Assembly: GCA_021234155.1 (NCBI GenBank) | Contig: JAJEKV010000041.1 | Coordinates: 6,565,249 to 6,629,248 of the forward strand | Origin: Isoetes taiwanensis | Lineage: Eukaryota; Streptophyta; Lycopodiopsida; Isoetales; Isoetaceae | Length of the DNA stretch: 64,000 nt | Reading direction: 5' to 3' | In this document: one piece after another, positions 11,701 through 24,120 of the stretch | How positions within the stretch are numbered: the first letter of the stretch is position 1 | Layout of the letters: every line of letters starts with the position of its first letter | The notes under the pieces: generated by a model | The model's database searches: none | Seen by the model: only the letters and a program-made list of their open reading frames with translations | What the model was told of the DNA's origin: nothing | Translations under genes and position numbers: made by a program

Positions 11701-12490
11701 CTCAAATCAATATGCAGGCATAAGTAAATCAAAATGCATCTTGCTCGTCTATGTTGCCATAGCATGACAGCATCATGCCAAACAGAAAGAACAGGCTGGT
11801 CTACCAGCCTCTGTATTTTTGCAGATGATCAAAGTGAAGTTCATGCCAGCTGCCAATATGGAGATATGTTTGGCAGCTTTATGAGCCGGCAATGGATTAA
11901 AAGAAAAGGGTATTGACAAATGAACCAGATGATATGTATGTGATTGTGAATGTAGAAAACAGGTGAACCTGCATGACAAATGTGATTGTTATTAGAGAAA
12001 ATAGAACTGCTGGATGGAAGTATGACAACAGTCTGGTGAATTTAGTGGAGAATCATTGATCTGAAGTGCCTCAAGTGGATCAGGGGCAACTCTTGAGCAG
12101 GTTATTGTGGAAAGAATGTATGAGAGTGTACCTGCATGTGACAACATGTTTGTTAGCATAATGAGCTGCTGTTATGGTGGGAATGGCAGCAGCTATAGAT
12201 ATAGAGTAATATGGAAGAGAGTGTATAAACATGACATGTGTGAATGCAAATTCGGATGCCCTGCATGGAAATCAGAACTTAAGCGATAAGAACACATAAT
12301 TTGAACAAGCTAACATCTGCATGAATCTTCCTACATTTTGCATTAGTTTCAGCAATGGAAACCTCGAATATAAAAGTTCTAGCTAAATGACTTCCTTAAT
12401 TTAAGAATACAAACTATCTCACAAGCACTCCTGCATTATTTTTTGTCTTCTTTCTTCTTCTATTTTTATGTTTTGCAATCATAGTCAGTT
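11701..12490. other. No gene recognised
   Basis: AT-rich sequence with short open frames only; none has recognisable motifs. Confidence 0.5.
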
Positions 12491-12500
12491 CAAAAGCAAA

Positions 12501-14725
12501 CTAGACTAATCTACCTACAAATTCTAAATAAACTTCTAACCAAACAAACTTAAGGCAACATGATCTCTTCAAGTGCAAGATGTTGATGGGATTTAACAGC
12601 TCCCTACCATCAAGAACATCCCTCAACCAATAGGAGTCTTTACCTGCTTTTCCAATTACTTCGAAAGGCCCTTCCCAAAGGTTCTCAAATTTTGCTGCTA
12701 CATCTTCCCTTGCCTTATTCCATTTAAGAACCAATTCACCTGTTTTGAGTGTACCTTGGAGCTTATGAGTAGCCTTAAATGCTGCTATGTCTTTGGCTTT
12801 CTTGATCAGAACTGCATTCTCAGCTTCATACCTGTGTTCCTCCAACTGCATCAATCTTATACACCTTTCTCTTAGTGCATCCTCCATTTCTAAATTTATT
12901 TGACAAGCCGACCTAAGAGATGGGAGCTCAAGCTCGATTGGCACAATGGATTTTATGCCATAAACAAGGTTGAAGGGTGTATGTTTAGTGGATGCTTTAA
13001 TCGTGGTCCTATATGCCCATAGTGCATCATGCACTTCAAGTGCCAATCTCTCTTGGAAATGCTAATGGTTTTCTTAAGGATTGACTTCAAAACCTTGTTA
13101 GTTGACTCAACTTGACCATTTCCTTGAGAGTAGTATGCTGAGCTTTTAGAGTGCTTGACTTTAAGAGTGGCCAACAACAAAGCAATGGTTTGGTTCATGA
13201 ATTGACTTCCTCTATCAGAGACAATTTTAAAGGGAATCCCAAATCTAGCACATATATTCTCATGGAGGAATCTTGATGTGGTAAAAGAATTTGCCCTCTA
13301 AGTGGAACTGCTTCAGCCCACTTTGTGAAATAATCTGTAGCCATAAGGATAAATTGGTGCTGAGCAGATGAGGGAGGATCTGTTGGACCTATAAAGTCAA
13401 GCCCCTATGTTTGAAATGGCCCTGAAGAAGTTATGGCAGTGAGAGGAGCTGGTTGCAATACCCTTTTGCCAAAAATTTGGCATTTATGACAGCACTTAAT
13501 GAAATTGTAACAATCTTTAAAAAGAGTGGGCCAGAAATATCTAGACCTCAAAATTTTCTTTGCAGTTGTATCAGCAGCAAAGTGTCCTTCATATATACCT
13601 TCATGACAAGCTTCAAGAATCATTTTGGCCTCTCCATGATCCACACATCTTAGCAATACACCTTCCTTGTCAACTTTGCACAAGACTTCTCCAATTAACC
13701 TGAATTTCTTGCACTTCTCTTTGAATCTTCTTTCTGGACTGCTGCTCATGTCTTTTGGCAATTCATTGGTCTCCAAATAGTTCCTAATATCAACTGCCAA
13801 TCCAAATATTTTTCATGAAAAGCAATCAGGTTAGTAGCATAACCAGTCTCATTCAATCCCTCCTTATCCTCATGCACAAGGCATAAGGTAAGTATGAGCT
13901 AGGATTTTCAACTAAATTCACCACCTTGACAGTAATGTTGTAAGCCTGAATCTTGCAAGCCCATCTATACAATTTGGCCTTAGGCTGTTTTTTTGCAAAC
14001 TGAAGGGAAAAAAGATTCTGCTTCATATAAACTTGAGTGTGATTATTTTGCAGCAAATGACCTTGTCTGTCTATTAGAAACATTAATGCAGCTGCACTCT
14101 TCTCGAGCCTGGGAAATCTCAATTTAGTGTCAGACCACATCTTGCTAGCAAAGGAGATACATAGTCATCCTGGAGTAATGCCAAACCAATTGCCTTTTTT
14201 GTGACACTGATGTAAGCCTTAAAAAGTTTCTCAAAATCTGGAGGTTTCAGCAAAATAGAATGACAAATAGCATTTATGATTGTATCAAAAGATTCTTGAC
14301 ATGTTTCATTCCAATCAACAAAGATATGCTTACTTTTATTTTTTGAGAATTTTCCAACCTTTGTAAGGTTAGAAATTGGACTTATAGTGTGTGAAAAATG
14401 AGGAACATACATTCTCAAAAAGCTAGTCATTCCTAAGAAGCTTTTCACCTGTTTAAGTGCCTTTGGAGGAGCAAGCTTCTTCAAAGCCTCAATTTTATTC
14501 TCTGCAACCTGAATACTTCTTGTGGATACTTCATGTCCTAGCAAATCTCCTTTTGAGCATAAAAAGACACACTTTTTTGGCTTTAGGCTGACACCTCCTT
14601 TCTGCACAAGGCAAATAATTTTGTCAGAGAATCAAAATGATATTTGCAAGAAGTACCTAAGCAAAGATCATCCAAAAAAATTGGAGGCATATCCTTGAAG
14701 ATAGTTGCTGCCATGCTATGGCCGC
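12501..14725 (-). pseudogene. Ty3/gypsy pol fragment (RT end, RNase H, integrase), no chromodomain
   Basis: On the minus strand the order is: end of reverse transcriptase with the catalytic variant FLDD near 14.67 kb; connection domain (14607-14119) with LGHEVS and SFLGMTSFLR; RNase H remnant; integrase zinc domain (ACHEGIYEGHF...CCHKCQIFGK) near 13.5 kb; integrase core end (AYYSQGNGQVESTNKVLKS) near 13.1 kb; and an integrase tail ending near 12501 with GPFEVIGKAGKDSYWL. The zinc domain and the absence of a chromodomain point to a non-chromoviral lineage of the Tat/Athila kind. There are several frameshifts, no LTRs nearby, and gag and protease are missing. Confidence 0.85.
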
Positions 14726-14744
14726 ATGGAAGAGCAAGGATATT

Positions 14745-14950
14745 TCACATTCTTATGCTCATATCTTGATTTGAACTTAGAGACACAAGGAGAATTCATA
14801 TATGCACATCTTGAAGAGCAAGGTGAGGACATTTGACTTAGGTCACACAAGCAAGACATGAAGAAGAATCAAGCAAAGTTTGAAGACTTGAAGACCCCTT
14901 GAAGAGTTCTTGGTATGGGATGCTATCATTTGAGTTTTTGGCATAATTAC
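14745..14950 (-). repeat. Right arm of the diverged inverted repeat
   Basis: Reverse complement of the unit at 11495-11700, including GAAGACCCCTTGAAGAGTTC and TTGAAGAGCAAGGTGAGGAC. It borders the 5' break of the gypsy fragment. Confidence 0.55.
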
Positions 14951-15180
14951 ACCCTTTGATTTCCATCCTACATCCTCCACATCCTTTGCCATCAAGAAAT
15001 GCTCTTGAAATCTCAAATTCCATGCCTACATCTCATCTCCCAAGTCAAATTACAATAGAAGAAAAGAGAGACGAACTAGGAAAATAAAGGCAAAATAGAA
15101 AGGACGATGCTGTTGGAGACCATAAACATGCTAGAACTTGGACTCATACAAAGATTAGCTGCAGCAAAGAGACAAAATGA

Positions 15181-15366
15181 ATTCCATTTTGGAATATCTA
15201 TTTGAAGCTATATCTGTCCAGGTAGGCCCTTTCTAGCAAAACTGATTCCAATTTGGAATATATGTTTGGATCTACATCTGTCTAAATAGGCCCTTTCTGG
15301 CAAAACTGATTTTAATTTGGAATATCTATTTGGAGCTGCATCTGCCTAGGAAGATCCTTTCTAATT
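15181..15366. repeat. Three tandem units of about 64 bp
   Basis: Each unit contains ATTTTGGAATAT or a variant, then ATCTG.C...TAGGCCCTTTCT.GCAAAACTGATT. TTGGAATAT recurs at about 64 bp spacing. Confidence 0.75.
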
Positions 15367-15369
15367 TCC

Positions 15370-16660
15370 AACGGATTTCTTTGTGGAAACATCAATCAAC
15401 CTTGATTTAAGAGAGATACATCGAAATATTTCTTGAATGCATTTGAGATAGATCAAAGGTATGAAGAATTAATCCCCACCGGTATAGGCGGCAAGGGCGA
15501 CTAAAACCTGTCTTCTGTTTTCCTCTAAACTTGCCAAATTACTCCTCTATTTCTGCTATATCCATCCAAATTTGAAATGGCAAATGAAGGATCCATTCAT
15601 AGTCACTGTTTCACAACCAATCTATGTATTTAAGGCATTAAATAGAATATCTTAGTGCAAATAATCAACTATTAATGGGCTTAATAAAATCACCTCACCA
15701 CCACATGGGCTTATGCAATTAAGTGCCACTTGAGGCATGAGCAATCATCCTTGTTTTTGACATTGCAAACCTGTGTAAATAAAAACTCAATAAATCAAAT
15801 TTAAGAATTTATTGCATCAGCGAAACTTAGAGCGGTTTTGCTTTTAGCTTCAGTTGCATTTATAATTGTACTACACTGAAAAGGTCTACCTGCAATTATA
15901 TGGAGGGATAGCCGAGGGATCATAAGGTGACATCTTCTAGAACTGAAATTCATATACCCGCTTGCCATATCTTTTTGTGAATGAGCATTAGGTATAGATA
16001 GAACCTTCAAGGTCAAATTGACCATCTGCAAATCCTTGGTTCCAGTAAAAGAAAAAATAACATGAGCAGGAGTACGAGTATCATGGTGATTTCTACATAT
16101 ATAATTGGCACAAAACAAGCCCGAAAGTCGAAGTCATATCTATGGCAGATAAGTTCAAAAGTTGATAGTGCCAAAATCTAAGACCAACAACCCTAAAAAA
16201 AACCTATTTCGAACGGACTCGAATATTACATGTGAAGGACCCCGTATATATTATTAAACCTAGTAAAAATATATTCTGGAGCAAGAATACAACATGGCAA
16301 ATAGTCTAAGCTATTAAAAAAAAGCAATAAAATTAATGCGAGCTATGCACACTCTAGATATACGCATCAGTACGTCCACTCAAATACACTACTAAATCAT
16401 AGCAAAACCATATTAAAAATCGCATAAAAGACAAAGAGAACCCCTGCTATTATGTTAGATATTGGAGTCCTTCCTATTCTTTTGTTGCCAAACCTTGAAT
16501 TCTTTATCCACTAAATTTGTATTCTCGAATAAGGGCTCACATCAAAACAGACAAAAGCTAGGCTTTTCATTCATCTCAGCAAAATTCTACAATGGTTGAG
16601 AGTGGGTAGCTGCACATTTGCAAGCTACCCACAATAAAAAAACATAGGGAATATCCAGTT
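15370..16660. other. No gene recognised
   Basis: Nothing identifiable on either strand. A 105-codon frame on the minus strand (15801-16118) has no recognised motif and is probably chance. Confidence 0.5.
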
Positions 16661-16711
16661 ATATCATCTGGACCCCCAAAAAATTCTACAGATGTCGGTT
16701 AAGTGTACATG

Positions 16712-16789
16712 CCGAGAGCTTATCGCGGGGATTAAAAAACCCCGCCCTTTTGGGTTTTCGAGGAAAAACCCTAGTGATAAGCCCTCGGC
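16712..16789. repeat. Nested hairpin element, copy 2
   Basis: The outer arms CCGAGAGCTTATC and GATAAGCCCTCGG pair over 13 bp with one mismatch. Inside are GCGGGGATTAAAAAACCCCGC, a perfect hairpin, and GGGTTTTCGAGGAAAAACC. The layout and some words (GGGTTTTCGAGG) match 1001-1082, which lies in a LINE 3' end, so this may be another LINE 3' remnant. Confidence 0.6.
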
Positions 16790-16925
16790 AAGGGGCTTGG
16801 ACACAACGTAAGGCTGAAAAAAATGCTCCCACAAAGAAACACACGAAGCCTGAAGAAGACGGAGTGTCACATCCCAATGTACCTATACATCAACAAACTA
16901 GAACATAAAGATAAGAAAACAACAA

Positions 16926-17021
16926 CCTCGAAAAACGAGAGGCTGGTCACACGTGCCATGCGACAAAAAACACCCTCGAAAAAGCGAGGGACTGGTTACG
17001 CGTGCCACGCGACAAAAAATA
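16926..17021. repeat. Two tandem 48 bp hairpin units
   Basis: Unit 1 (16926-16972) holds CCTCGAAAAACGAGAGG and unit 2 (16973-17021) holds CCCTCGAAAAAGCGAGGG. Each is followed by CTGGT.AC.CGTGCCA.GCGAC and an A-run. The stems differ in sequence but both pair. Confidence 0.7.
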
Positions 17022-17029
17022 ATATTTAT

Positions 17030-18780
17030 AATAATATACACATTAAGGGAGGGTGGGTGGGAGTCAAGGGAACTGCTGAGAGAGGAGAAAACACCGATGA
17101 GAAGTCGATGAAGAAGCTGCAAGAAATAGCAATCCCAAATGAACCAGAGCCACAGAAAATGCATGCAATGCATGCATGCATCGCCCATTCGAGAATACCG
17201 ATCCGATGGCTCGGATCGATGGCATAGTTGCTAGAGGAATCTCTAGCTTTTCTTGTGGATTAAGCTTTCTCCTAGCCTCTCTCTCCAATTTGGCAGAGTG
17301 AATTCTCTGGTGCTGAATTGAATAATCCCTTTACCATTTCTATCTTCCAAAATTTAGTCTTTCTTGAAGTTTCTCTTGCTAGGATAGCCAGGTTGGATGG
17401 TGAGCTTTCCTCTTAAGGGGTGGAATTGTGTTTAAATCCTTTATTTCCTAATGTTTATTCTTGCATATACAGCCTAGGGATCAGTCCTCTATCACAATTC
17501 AAATGCTGGAGAAATTGAGAAATTAAAGTGTAAGTTATTTATCTTTGAAAGGTGGGACTTTGATAGCACATACGTAGTAGCTTTGCCAGATGTATTAAGG
17601 TTAACAAATGTTGGGAAGACCGTAAATGTCGCTGCGAGTTTGCTTCTAGTTCAAATTGAATTTATCAGATCAACTTTACTATTTGCTATTTAGATTCCTT
17701 GTGGTACAAACTATCTATTATCTAATTGAACTATCTGCTATTTAGATTCCTTGTGGTACAAACTATCTATTATCTAATTGAACTATCTATTATCTAATCT
17801 TTTGTTTTTTGCGAATGAACGGCATTATCTCTTTTACAAACTTCTAAACATAATTCTTTTATGATCATAAAAGGCAGCTCATAAATAAAAAGACACAACT
17901 GATGTGGAATGAGTTAAATGTGTGGGTAGAAAGGTTGGATAAAGCCATAACATCTTAAGAGAGTATTTAGAAAAGTTAGTGACATAGTTGAGACACCAGT
18001 CGAGCACAATGACTTGCCTCATGAGTTGCCCAAGACAATTTTGTACTTACCATGATACAACCACTATATTACGTTATCATTTTGAGGACAAGGAATTACT
18101 TTATCTCAAAGTAAAGAATACTTAAAGAGAATGCAAGCCACACTTATGTGTATGTTTGTGAAACAATTCTTTACAAGAGACGATGCTTTGCAAATCGAAC
18201 AAATTCTCTTTCCAAAGGCTGGGTTGCCCTGATCCCCAAAAAAGCAATGGGAATAAGCAATGGGGCACATATATCGTCGAGATCATGCACATGCATGAGC
18301 TCAAAAAAAGCAGACTTAAGGATCACGAGTCATGATATACCCCCATGCAAGGAATTAAAAGATTAATAGAACGCGCACATCGTAAAACAAGGTTTCAGAG
18401 TAATTATATATTAGAAGCAGCCGACAGGCACACAAGCAAACAAAACCAAAATTTTGAAGGAAAAAAACAAAAGAAATAATAGTTAACAATGGCAGAGGCA
18501 GGTACGCTCTGCCCTATGGATCCACCCCTGAAAATAAAATCTATCTACCTGCCCCCTCTTAGCCTGCCTGTACCAAAGCCCGGGAAAGTACCAACCGGCA
18601 GTACCCACCGCTGGCCGGCAACCGGAATAGGGCGGTGAGAGTGACCGGCGGAGGCCTTGGCAGCTTTTACATGCATGCGGAGGTCGAGAGTGGAGCACCG
18701 GCGGCGAAACCACGTGGCTCTCCCCTGCTGGTGGACATTTCCGAGCGTGTCCTTCATACCGGCCCAGTGGAAACGACAGC
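17030..18780. other. Intergenic; short tandem duplication, no gene recognised
   Basis: A 52 bp duplication lies at 17684-17790 (TGCTATTTAGATTCCTTGTG repeated). The ATGCATGCATGCAT stretch near 17160-17185 is a CATGCA-rich palindrome. No protein family was recognised. The right end is probably the promoter side of the F-box gene. Confidence 0.4.
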
Positions 18781-19674
18781 GTCCTCCCAATTTTTTTTCT
18801 CTCACATTTGTATTTATTTGCAACATTTATTTTTATTATTTCGTAGCTTTAAGCGCCTTTGTGGCTATGGTGGCCTTCCGGCGACGCTACCGATCCGAGC
18901 AGGCCGTTGGCCGCTAGGCCTCAACCTCCAGGCGCGCCATCAACAGGCTTTCATATATTTATTTTGTGCTGTGATTGGCGGCTATTTTCTAGTTTGTTTC
19001 GGCCGGTTCTGGCGTAGGATTTTTTTTGATGGGTGCGGGGATATGTTCATGCGTATCTTTTTCCATATGAACGCTTCTTGCAGTTTTAATAACAGCCATG
19101 GTTGTGTAGTGCCGGGCTCCGATCGGCAGGGGTAAATGTAAGGCTATCTATTTGCCGCGCTTTAGGAAGCACTGGATACTTCTTTATTTTATCCAAGTAC
19201 TTGTGAACAAAAGGATTGAATGGGCATTCGTATTGGAATGAAAACGTGCGTTTTTGTCCAATGCAAGTTCTTTTTTGGTATTTTTGTCGAAGAAATCTTG
19301 CAATCAATTGCGGATGCTCATGGTATCGGATAGTCTGGATGTAAAAAACTTGCACCGATCCACGCTCAAGTGCTAATGATCCTCTTTTGTGTAAGGTAAA
19401 TTTCCGCTTCCTTTATAGTCAAGCCAGCCCTTCTGCTATTTCCGATTCAATTCATCTCTGCATGCATTCATTTGTTTTGTCTGTGTAAAGGTCGCATAGG
19501 GATATCCATGCGCCTGCCATGAATGAAGGCAAGATTTTGAAATTTCTACGTATTTTTCTTTTCCCATAGATTCTTAACCTTCCATCCATTCTATTTTTAT
19601 CAATTGCTTCCCTGTTTCTTAGCCTCTTCTCTCATTCTTGACAACACGTTTAATTCTTCCTGCAAGAACGGAAA

Positions 19675-19687
19675 TTTTATCTTGCAG
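19675..19687 (+). other. Possible 3' splice site of a 5' UTR intron
   Basis: TTTTATCTTGCAG lies 17 bp before the F-box ATG and has the form of a pyrimidine-rich intron end. The matching donor could not be chosen with confidence (candidates near 19134 and 19393). Confidence 0.4.
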
Positions 19688-19703
19688 CTAGACTTTGCTG
19701 CTA

Positions 19704-21197
19704 ATGGGTGAACATTGGAGGCAGCTGCCTGTTGGCACTGTTGCTGCACCTAGTGGCTGGTTTGTTCCTGATAGTATGAGGGGTCAGTTTGTTGACCACC
19801 AATTGTGGGGAGGGGAAGCCAATGCATTAGAAATGGCAACCAGCACAAGGGAGTGGACTAGATTGGAACAAGGCTTGTGTTGGGGGGAAAATGTTTTAAT
19901 TGATGAGGAATGCTCTTTGCGAGGTAAAACTGGCAAAAGTGCTTGGGACTTGGGCCAATCATATGGCAGTCAAGCACCATTCGACATAGAACAAACTGCT
20001 CTTCCAGAGCTGACTGAAAATTTCTCGAGCTTTCACTGCAGGGCAGATTTGGTAATATTAGATTGCAGTTCAGATGGAATTACACTAGAGAATAATGAAA
20101 AATGGAAGCATAGGGAGCTTCTTAATGGTTTACCCGATGACCTTCTTGAGAGGATTTTTGCTGCATTGCCTCTCCTCAGTCTGTTCCGAGCAAGAGCTGT
20201 TTGCAAAAGGTGGAATTTAATAATCGACTCCAGTTCTTTTCGGGCTCTTTGTGCCCAACATGCTAATCATAAACCTTGGTACCTCATGTATAAGGACTCA
20301 GAGAAGCCCATTGTAGTCGCATTTGATCCTTCATCTAAAAGGTGGCACAACTTTGTCCTTCCTCATTTTGATCCTATGACAAGTTTCGTTGCCTCTGCAG
20401 ATGGTCTGGTTTGTTTCATGGATAAGACCAATTGTGACATGATTTATGTATGTAATCCAATGACAAAGGCTTGGAGAGTACTACCTAAACCACCTGATCA
20501 TTGGATTTCTGATTACTGTGCAGTTTCAATGACAATAGGCAAAGATCAGAGAACTTACAAGATTGTTATTGCTCGATCAAAGCAAGTACCCGATGATTAT
20601 ACACAGTGGGATTTCTCTATTGAAGTCTATGATTCTGCGTTAGACTCTTGGATGAGTTCTAGCAGCAAGGTCTTGAAAGGATGGCGAGCAGGAGAAGAGA
20701 GCAATATCTGCAACGATATGTTTTATTGCGTTACGCACCCTACTTTTGGTGTTGGTCAGGATAACTCAAGGCATGGATTGATTGTGTATGATCTTTGTAC
20801 TACAACATTTCAAGATATGATTTTGCCAATGCCTTGTTCCCTCTCCTGTGTTAGACTGATGAGCCGTTGGGATCGTCTTATAATGGTGGGCGGTATTGGC
20901 ACATATGATTTTATTAAGGGGGTTGGTGTATGGGAGCTTGATACAGAATGGAAGCAGATTGCTAGAATGCCTACCAAGCTGTTTCATGGCTTTATAGGAG
21001 GTCTTGATGATGTATTTTCATGTTGCGGACATGGCGACCTTGTTTACATTCATAGTTATGGAAGTCCACAGCTGATGGTACATGATATATCTCAGGGATC
21101 ATGGAATTGGGCAAGAGCATGTCCTACTCTCAGGCGAGATCCTTTGCACCTCTTTGCAGGTTTCTGTTTCCAGCCACGTCTTGATATTTTAGTATAG
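19704..21197 (+). CDS. F-box/kelch-type protein, 497 aa
   Basis: A single uninterrupted exon. The start chosen is the ATG at 19704; the frame opens slightly earlier but without an ATG. Residues 1-135 are a poorly conserved N-terminal region. Residues 139-184 are a clear F-box (LLNGLPDDLLERIFAALPLL, then VCKRWN), the part that binds SKP1 in an SCF ubiquitin ligase. Residues about 195-497 form a kelch-like beta-propeller region with repeated aromatic strand motifs such as GLVCFMD, WDFSIEVYDS, LIMVGG and SWNWARACP, expected to hold the substrate. The layout (long N-terminus, F-box in the middle, C-terminal propeller) resembles Arabidopsis At5g15710 and its relatives. There are no transmembrane segments. 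It is the only intact host gene in the window; the substrate is unknown. Confidence 0.9.
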   Translation: MGEHWRQLPVGTVAAPSGWFVPDSMRGQFVDHQLWGGEANALEMATSTREWTRLEQGLCWGENVLIDEECSLRGKTGKSAWDLGQSYGSQAPFDIEQTALPELTENFSSFHCRADLVILDCSSDGITLENNEKWKHRELLNGLPDDLLERIFAALPLLSLFRARAVCKRWNLIIDSSSFRALCAQHANHKPWYLMYKDSEKPIVVAFDPSSKRWHNFVLPHFDPMTSFVASADGLVCFMDKTNCDMIYVCNPMTKAWRVLPKPPDHWISDYCAVSMTIGKDQRTYKIVIARSKQVPDDYTQWDFSIEVYDSALDSWMSSSSKVLKGWRAGEESNICNDMFYCVTHPTFGVGQDNSRHGLIVYDLCTTTFQDMILPMPCSLSCVRLMSRWDRLIMVGGIGTYDFIKGVGVWELDTEWKQIARMPTKLFHGFIGGLDDVFSCCGHGDLVYIHSYGSPQLMVHDISQGSWNWARACPTLRRDPLHLFAGFCFQPRLDILV

Positions 21198-21284
21198 CAT
21201 TTAAATTATGGAGGCACACAAAGGATTGAACTTGAGAGTCGTGCAATTTTGAGGGGCAGTTGAATTTATTTCTGTGTTAGAAGA

Positions 21285-21290
21285 AATAAA
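21285..21290 (+). terminator. Polyadenylation signal of the F-box gene
   Basis: AATAAA about 90 bp after the TAG stop, within a T/G-rich region; position and sequence fit a plant poly(A) signal. Confidence 0.5.
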
Positions 21291-21299
21291 AGTTGGCAT

Positions 21300-23380
21300 C
21301 ATTGCTAGGTCTTGGAAGTTTGGAAAAGTTTGTGCCTCCAATAGGGTCTATAGTTTACTATAGGAATTCTTTTATCAGGCAAAGGAAGAACTATTTGGTA
21401 TTGCTATGCTGATTTATCATTGTTATTTGTTTTTGTTAAAAGGCATGGTGATGACATTCCTTAAATTTGGTATTGTAGCTGTTAATAGTTCTTCATTTGC
21501 TGAGCTGTTTGACAGTTTTTCCTTCACGTTTTTGAAGTCGTTGACGAGTGATTAAACGAGTTCTAGTTTTGGTGCCGGTTTGTCTTTCTTGTTTGTTGGT
21601 GTTTAAGATGTGGCTGGATGATGGCCATGTGCTGGCACAGGAGTGGGTTGGGATGGAAGCACACTTGCTCTTAGAACAGAAATTTTTTATTATGTAAGGG
21701 TTCTTAAGCTGAAGATATGGCTCGAGAAAGACTGCTGGAACTTCTGTGTAATGGCAGATTCATTGAATTGAAAAAGAAGACATTGTGTCATTCCTAAAGC
21801 ATGTTTGTCTCCCTTTGCTATACCATTCCTAAGCACGTATGTCTCTTTCCTCCATGATTTAATTCTGATGCAGAAATTAATGTCCGCTAGACATAACAAG
21901 GTGCTCCCATTGCCCTCCCCCTATGTCATTGGAGGAGAGTTAATTTATGAACTAATTCTTTAAAAATAAGAGACTGCATTTGAGCTTTCAAGGCTTGCAT
22001 TCTCTTAAACATCTTTGCCAGGCTCTAAAAATTGGAGAATCTGACTGGATTTGCAAAAGTTCTTGGCGTTTTTCGCGTTTTGGGGTCAGATTAAGGGGAG
22101 AGCAGATCTAGAAAGATGAACTGTTTTCTAGACTAATTAATCTATTGACCTATCATCGCCTACTGATGTAGTTCCATGGGGTAGAAAGAAATGACCTATC
22201 AATAGCCTACTGATGTAAAGAAAGAACAAGTTTCATGCAAAGTTGTGGGGTAAAAAGAAAAGGAACGTATGGAGAGAGGTTTTACCTTTAACAAATTATT
22301 ATGCAAGACAATTTTAACAAATAATGTTGAATAAAGTAAAAGATTCGTAAGGTTTGCTATAGATGATTCCCATCGGTTTTTTAAAGGTTGGGGAGGTTTG
22401 TTGATGTTTTCTGTTTTCTGTTTTCTTGATGTTCGAAGGTTTATTTTTAGAGTCACATGGGCTTCCTTTCTTGGCAGAACCTAACTTTCTTGCACGGCGA
22501 TGGCGGAAGAAGCCATTTTTCTTGCAGAGCAACGATAAAAGGAGAGGGCAACAAATTTGTTAAGGCGGGATTGTGTGGCAACGGTTTTACCGGGGTTGTA
22601 CTCCCCGCTCCTCCCTGTGCTTAGAAAATGTTGTTTTTCTTCCCATTATTCGGTGTTCTTTCCCTCAGACCGTAGTTTAGCCACAATTTTGCCTTCGCTC
22701 ATACTGTAGTTACTTACAAAATGTTTAAGAATTTCTTCTTCTGTTTGATCCACTTTAGTACTTGATTGATGAAAACGCTGTGCATGTATTTGTGATTCAA
22801 AAGCTCACTGTCTGCATCCAGAGCAGAAAGAATCGATCATTCGGCTTTCATTCCTCTTCCATTTCTGTTCATCCTTGGAGATTTGTGTGCGTCCACTTCG
22901 GTTGTTGCATCTACCTCTGAATCTCGCTTTTTGGTTGTGGCCATTGCATGTGCTGTAGCTGCCACTGCACATGATTTTGCTGCAGGTGCTTCGTTTGCCG
23001 GAGCTTTTCAGGTTCAGGCTCTGGCTTCATCGAACCACTGACTTGTGCATGTATTTGCACATTTTGGTGTATTCGTTGTTTATATATGACAATTCAATGG
23101 TTTAACAATGGTTACAACTTTTAAAAAATACAATAATGATAATGCAATAAAATCGACATTTCTTGGACAGGGATACCCCATCATCACATCATCCTATATA
23201 TAGTCCATTTTTTGCCTCTTTTGCCATCGGTGTTCACTTGAGCCTTTGTTGTTAGGCGCTATTGGCCCTACCTAGTTGCAATCACGGTTCTATTTTGTTG
23301 GTCACCGCTCGCATGACTCTTAGGTCCACGCCTTTCCATCCACGCCTACCTCATCCAACACCCAAAGAACCACCTCTTGC
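21300..23380. other. 3' flank of the F-box gene; no further gene recognised
   Basis: A frame without a start (about 22820-23040, plus strand, Ala/Val-rich) shows no family motif. The remainder is AT-rich and unremarkable. Confidence 0.4.
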
Positions 23381-23394
23381 TAGCAAGTCCACGA

Positions 23395-24120
23395 TATGGC
23401 AGATCAGGGCTCTTCCAGTACCTCGTAGGCTTCTTTGTGAGCCCAGAAGGCTAAACGGGTGGCGGTCAGTTCTGCCCCATCCACCCCACCTGTTCGACGC
23501 ATGCGCATGTCTACGCTTTCTATTGCACCAGATGTGCCTACTATGCAGACTTTTGCTGCCTCTGTTGACACCATTCCCCCAGTTATCCCTCCTGTGAGAC
23601 GTATAAGTGCAGCCTCTCATTCTGATTCTGCTGGTTCTTCTCGAATTGTTTCTTCAGTATCATTTGCCTCGGTGCCTCCTCCAGTTTTTTTCCTAGCATC
23701 CGCAGGTCCTTCTGTGGGGCCGAGCCACTCCTTGCCGACCGCAAGTTCTGCAGTCCCATCCCCATCTCCATCTTTGGATATGGTGCCACAGTTGCTCCAG
23801 ACCCATCAGTTACAGATGGCGCAGATCCAGAGCCTACACTCTTCTCTTACTTCTGATGTATCTGTTCATGAGCAGATTGAGGTTCTTCGGCAGGAGGTTC
23901 GAGAGGTGCTTCTCATCCGGTGCCTAATTTCAAAAGGGTGTCGTCTCACCACTAGTACGAGTTCCTTTGCGCTACGGAGTGTAGATTCCGAGAGCTGCAT
24001 GCGCGATTCACCGCCTTCTCTGCTCGTGTTCCCAATTTGGTCTTCCAGATTGTTGAGGAAGGTAAGGCAGCCATTCACCAAGATAAGGAAACCTGGATAA
24101 AGAATGTCAATATATACAAC
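23395..24120 (+). pseudogene. Ser/Pro-rich frame with coiled coil, unknown, broken
   Basis: ATG at 23395 (MADQGSSSTS) is followed by an early stop and then an open frame to about 23950, rich in Ser, Pro and Val. From about 23790 comes a helix-forming stretch with QLLQTHQLQMAQIQSL and EQIEVLRQEVREVL. A shift near 23950 moves the likely continuation (RELHARFTAFSARVPNLV, ending WIKNVNIYNYVK) to another frame, up to about 24120. Composition and coil resemble retroelement gag or ORF1 proteins, but no diagnostic motif is present, so no function is assigned. The upstream stop and the shift mark it as decayed. Confidence 0.4.

Noticed and set aside
18635..19135. 166-codon frame before the F-box gene
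   Set aside because: No family motif, other strand also open, position fits a leader or promoter.
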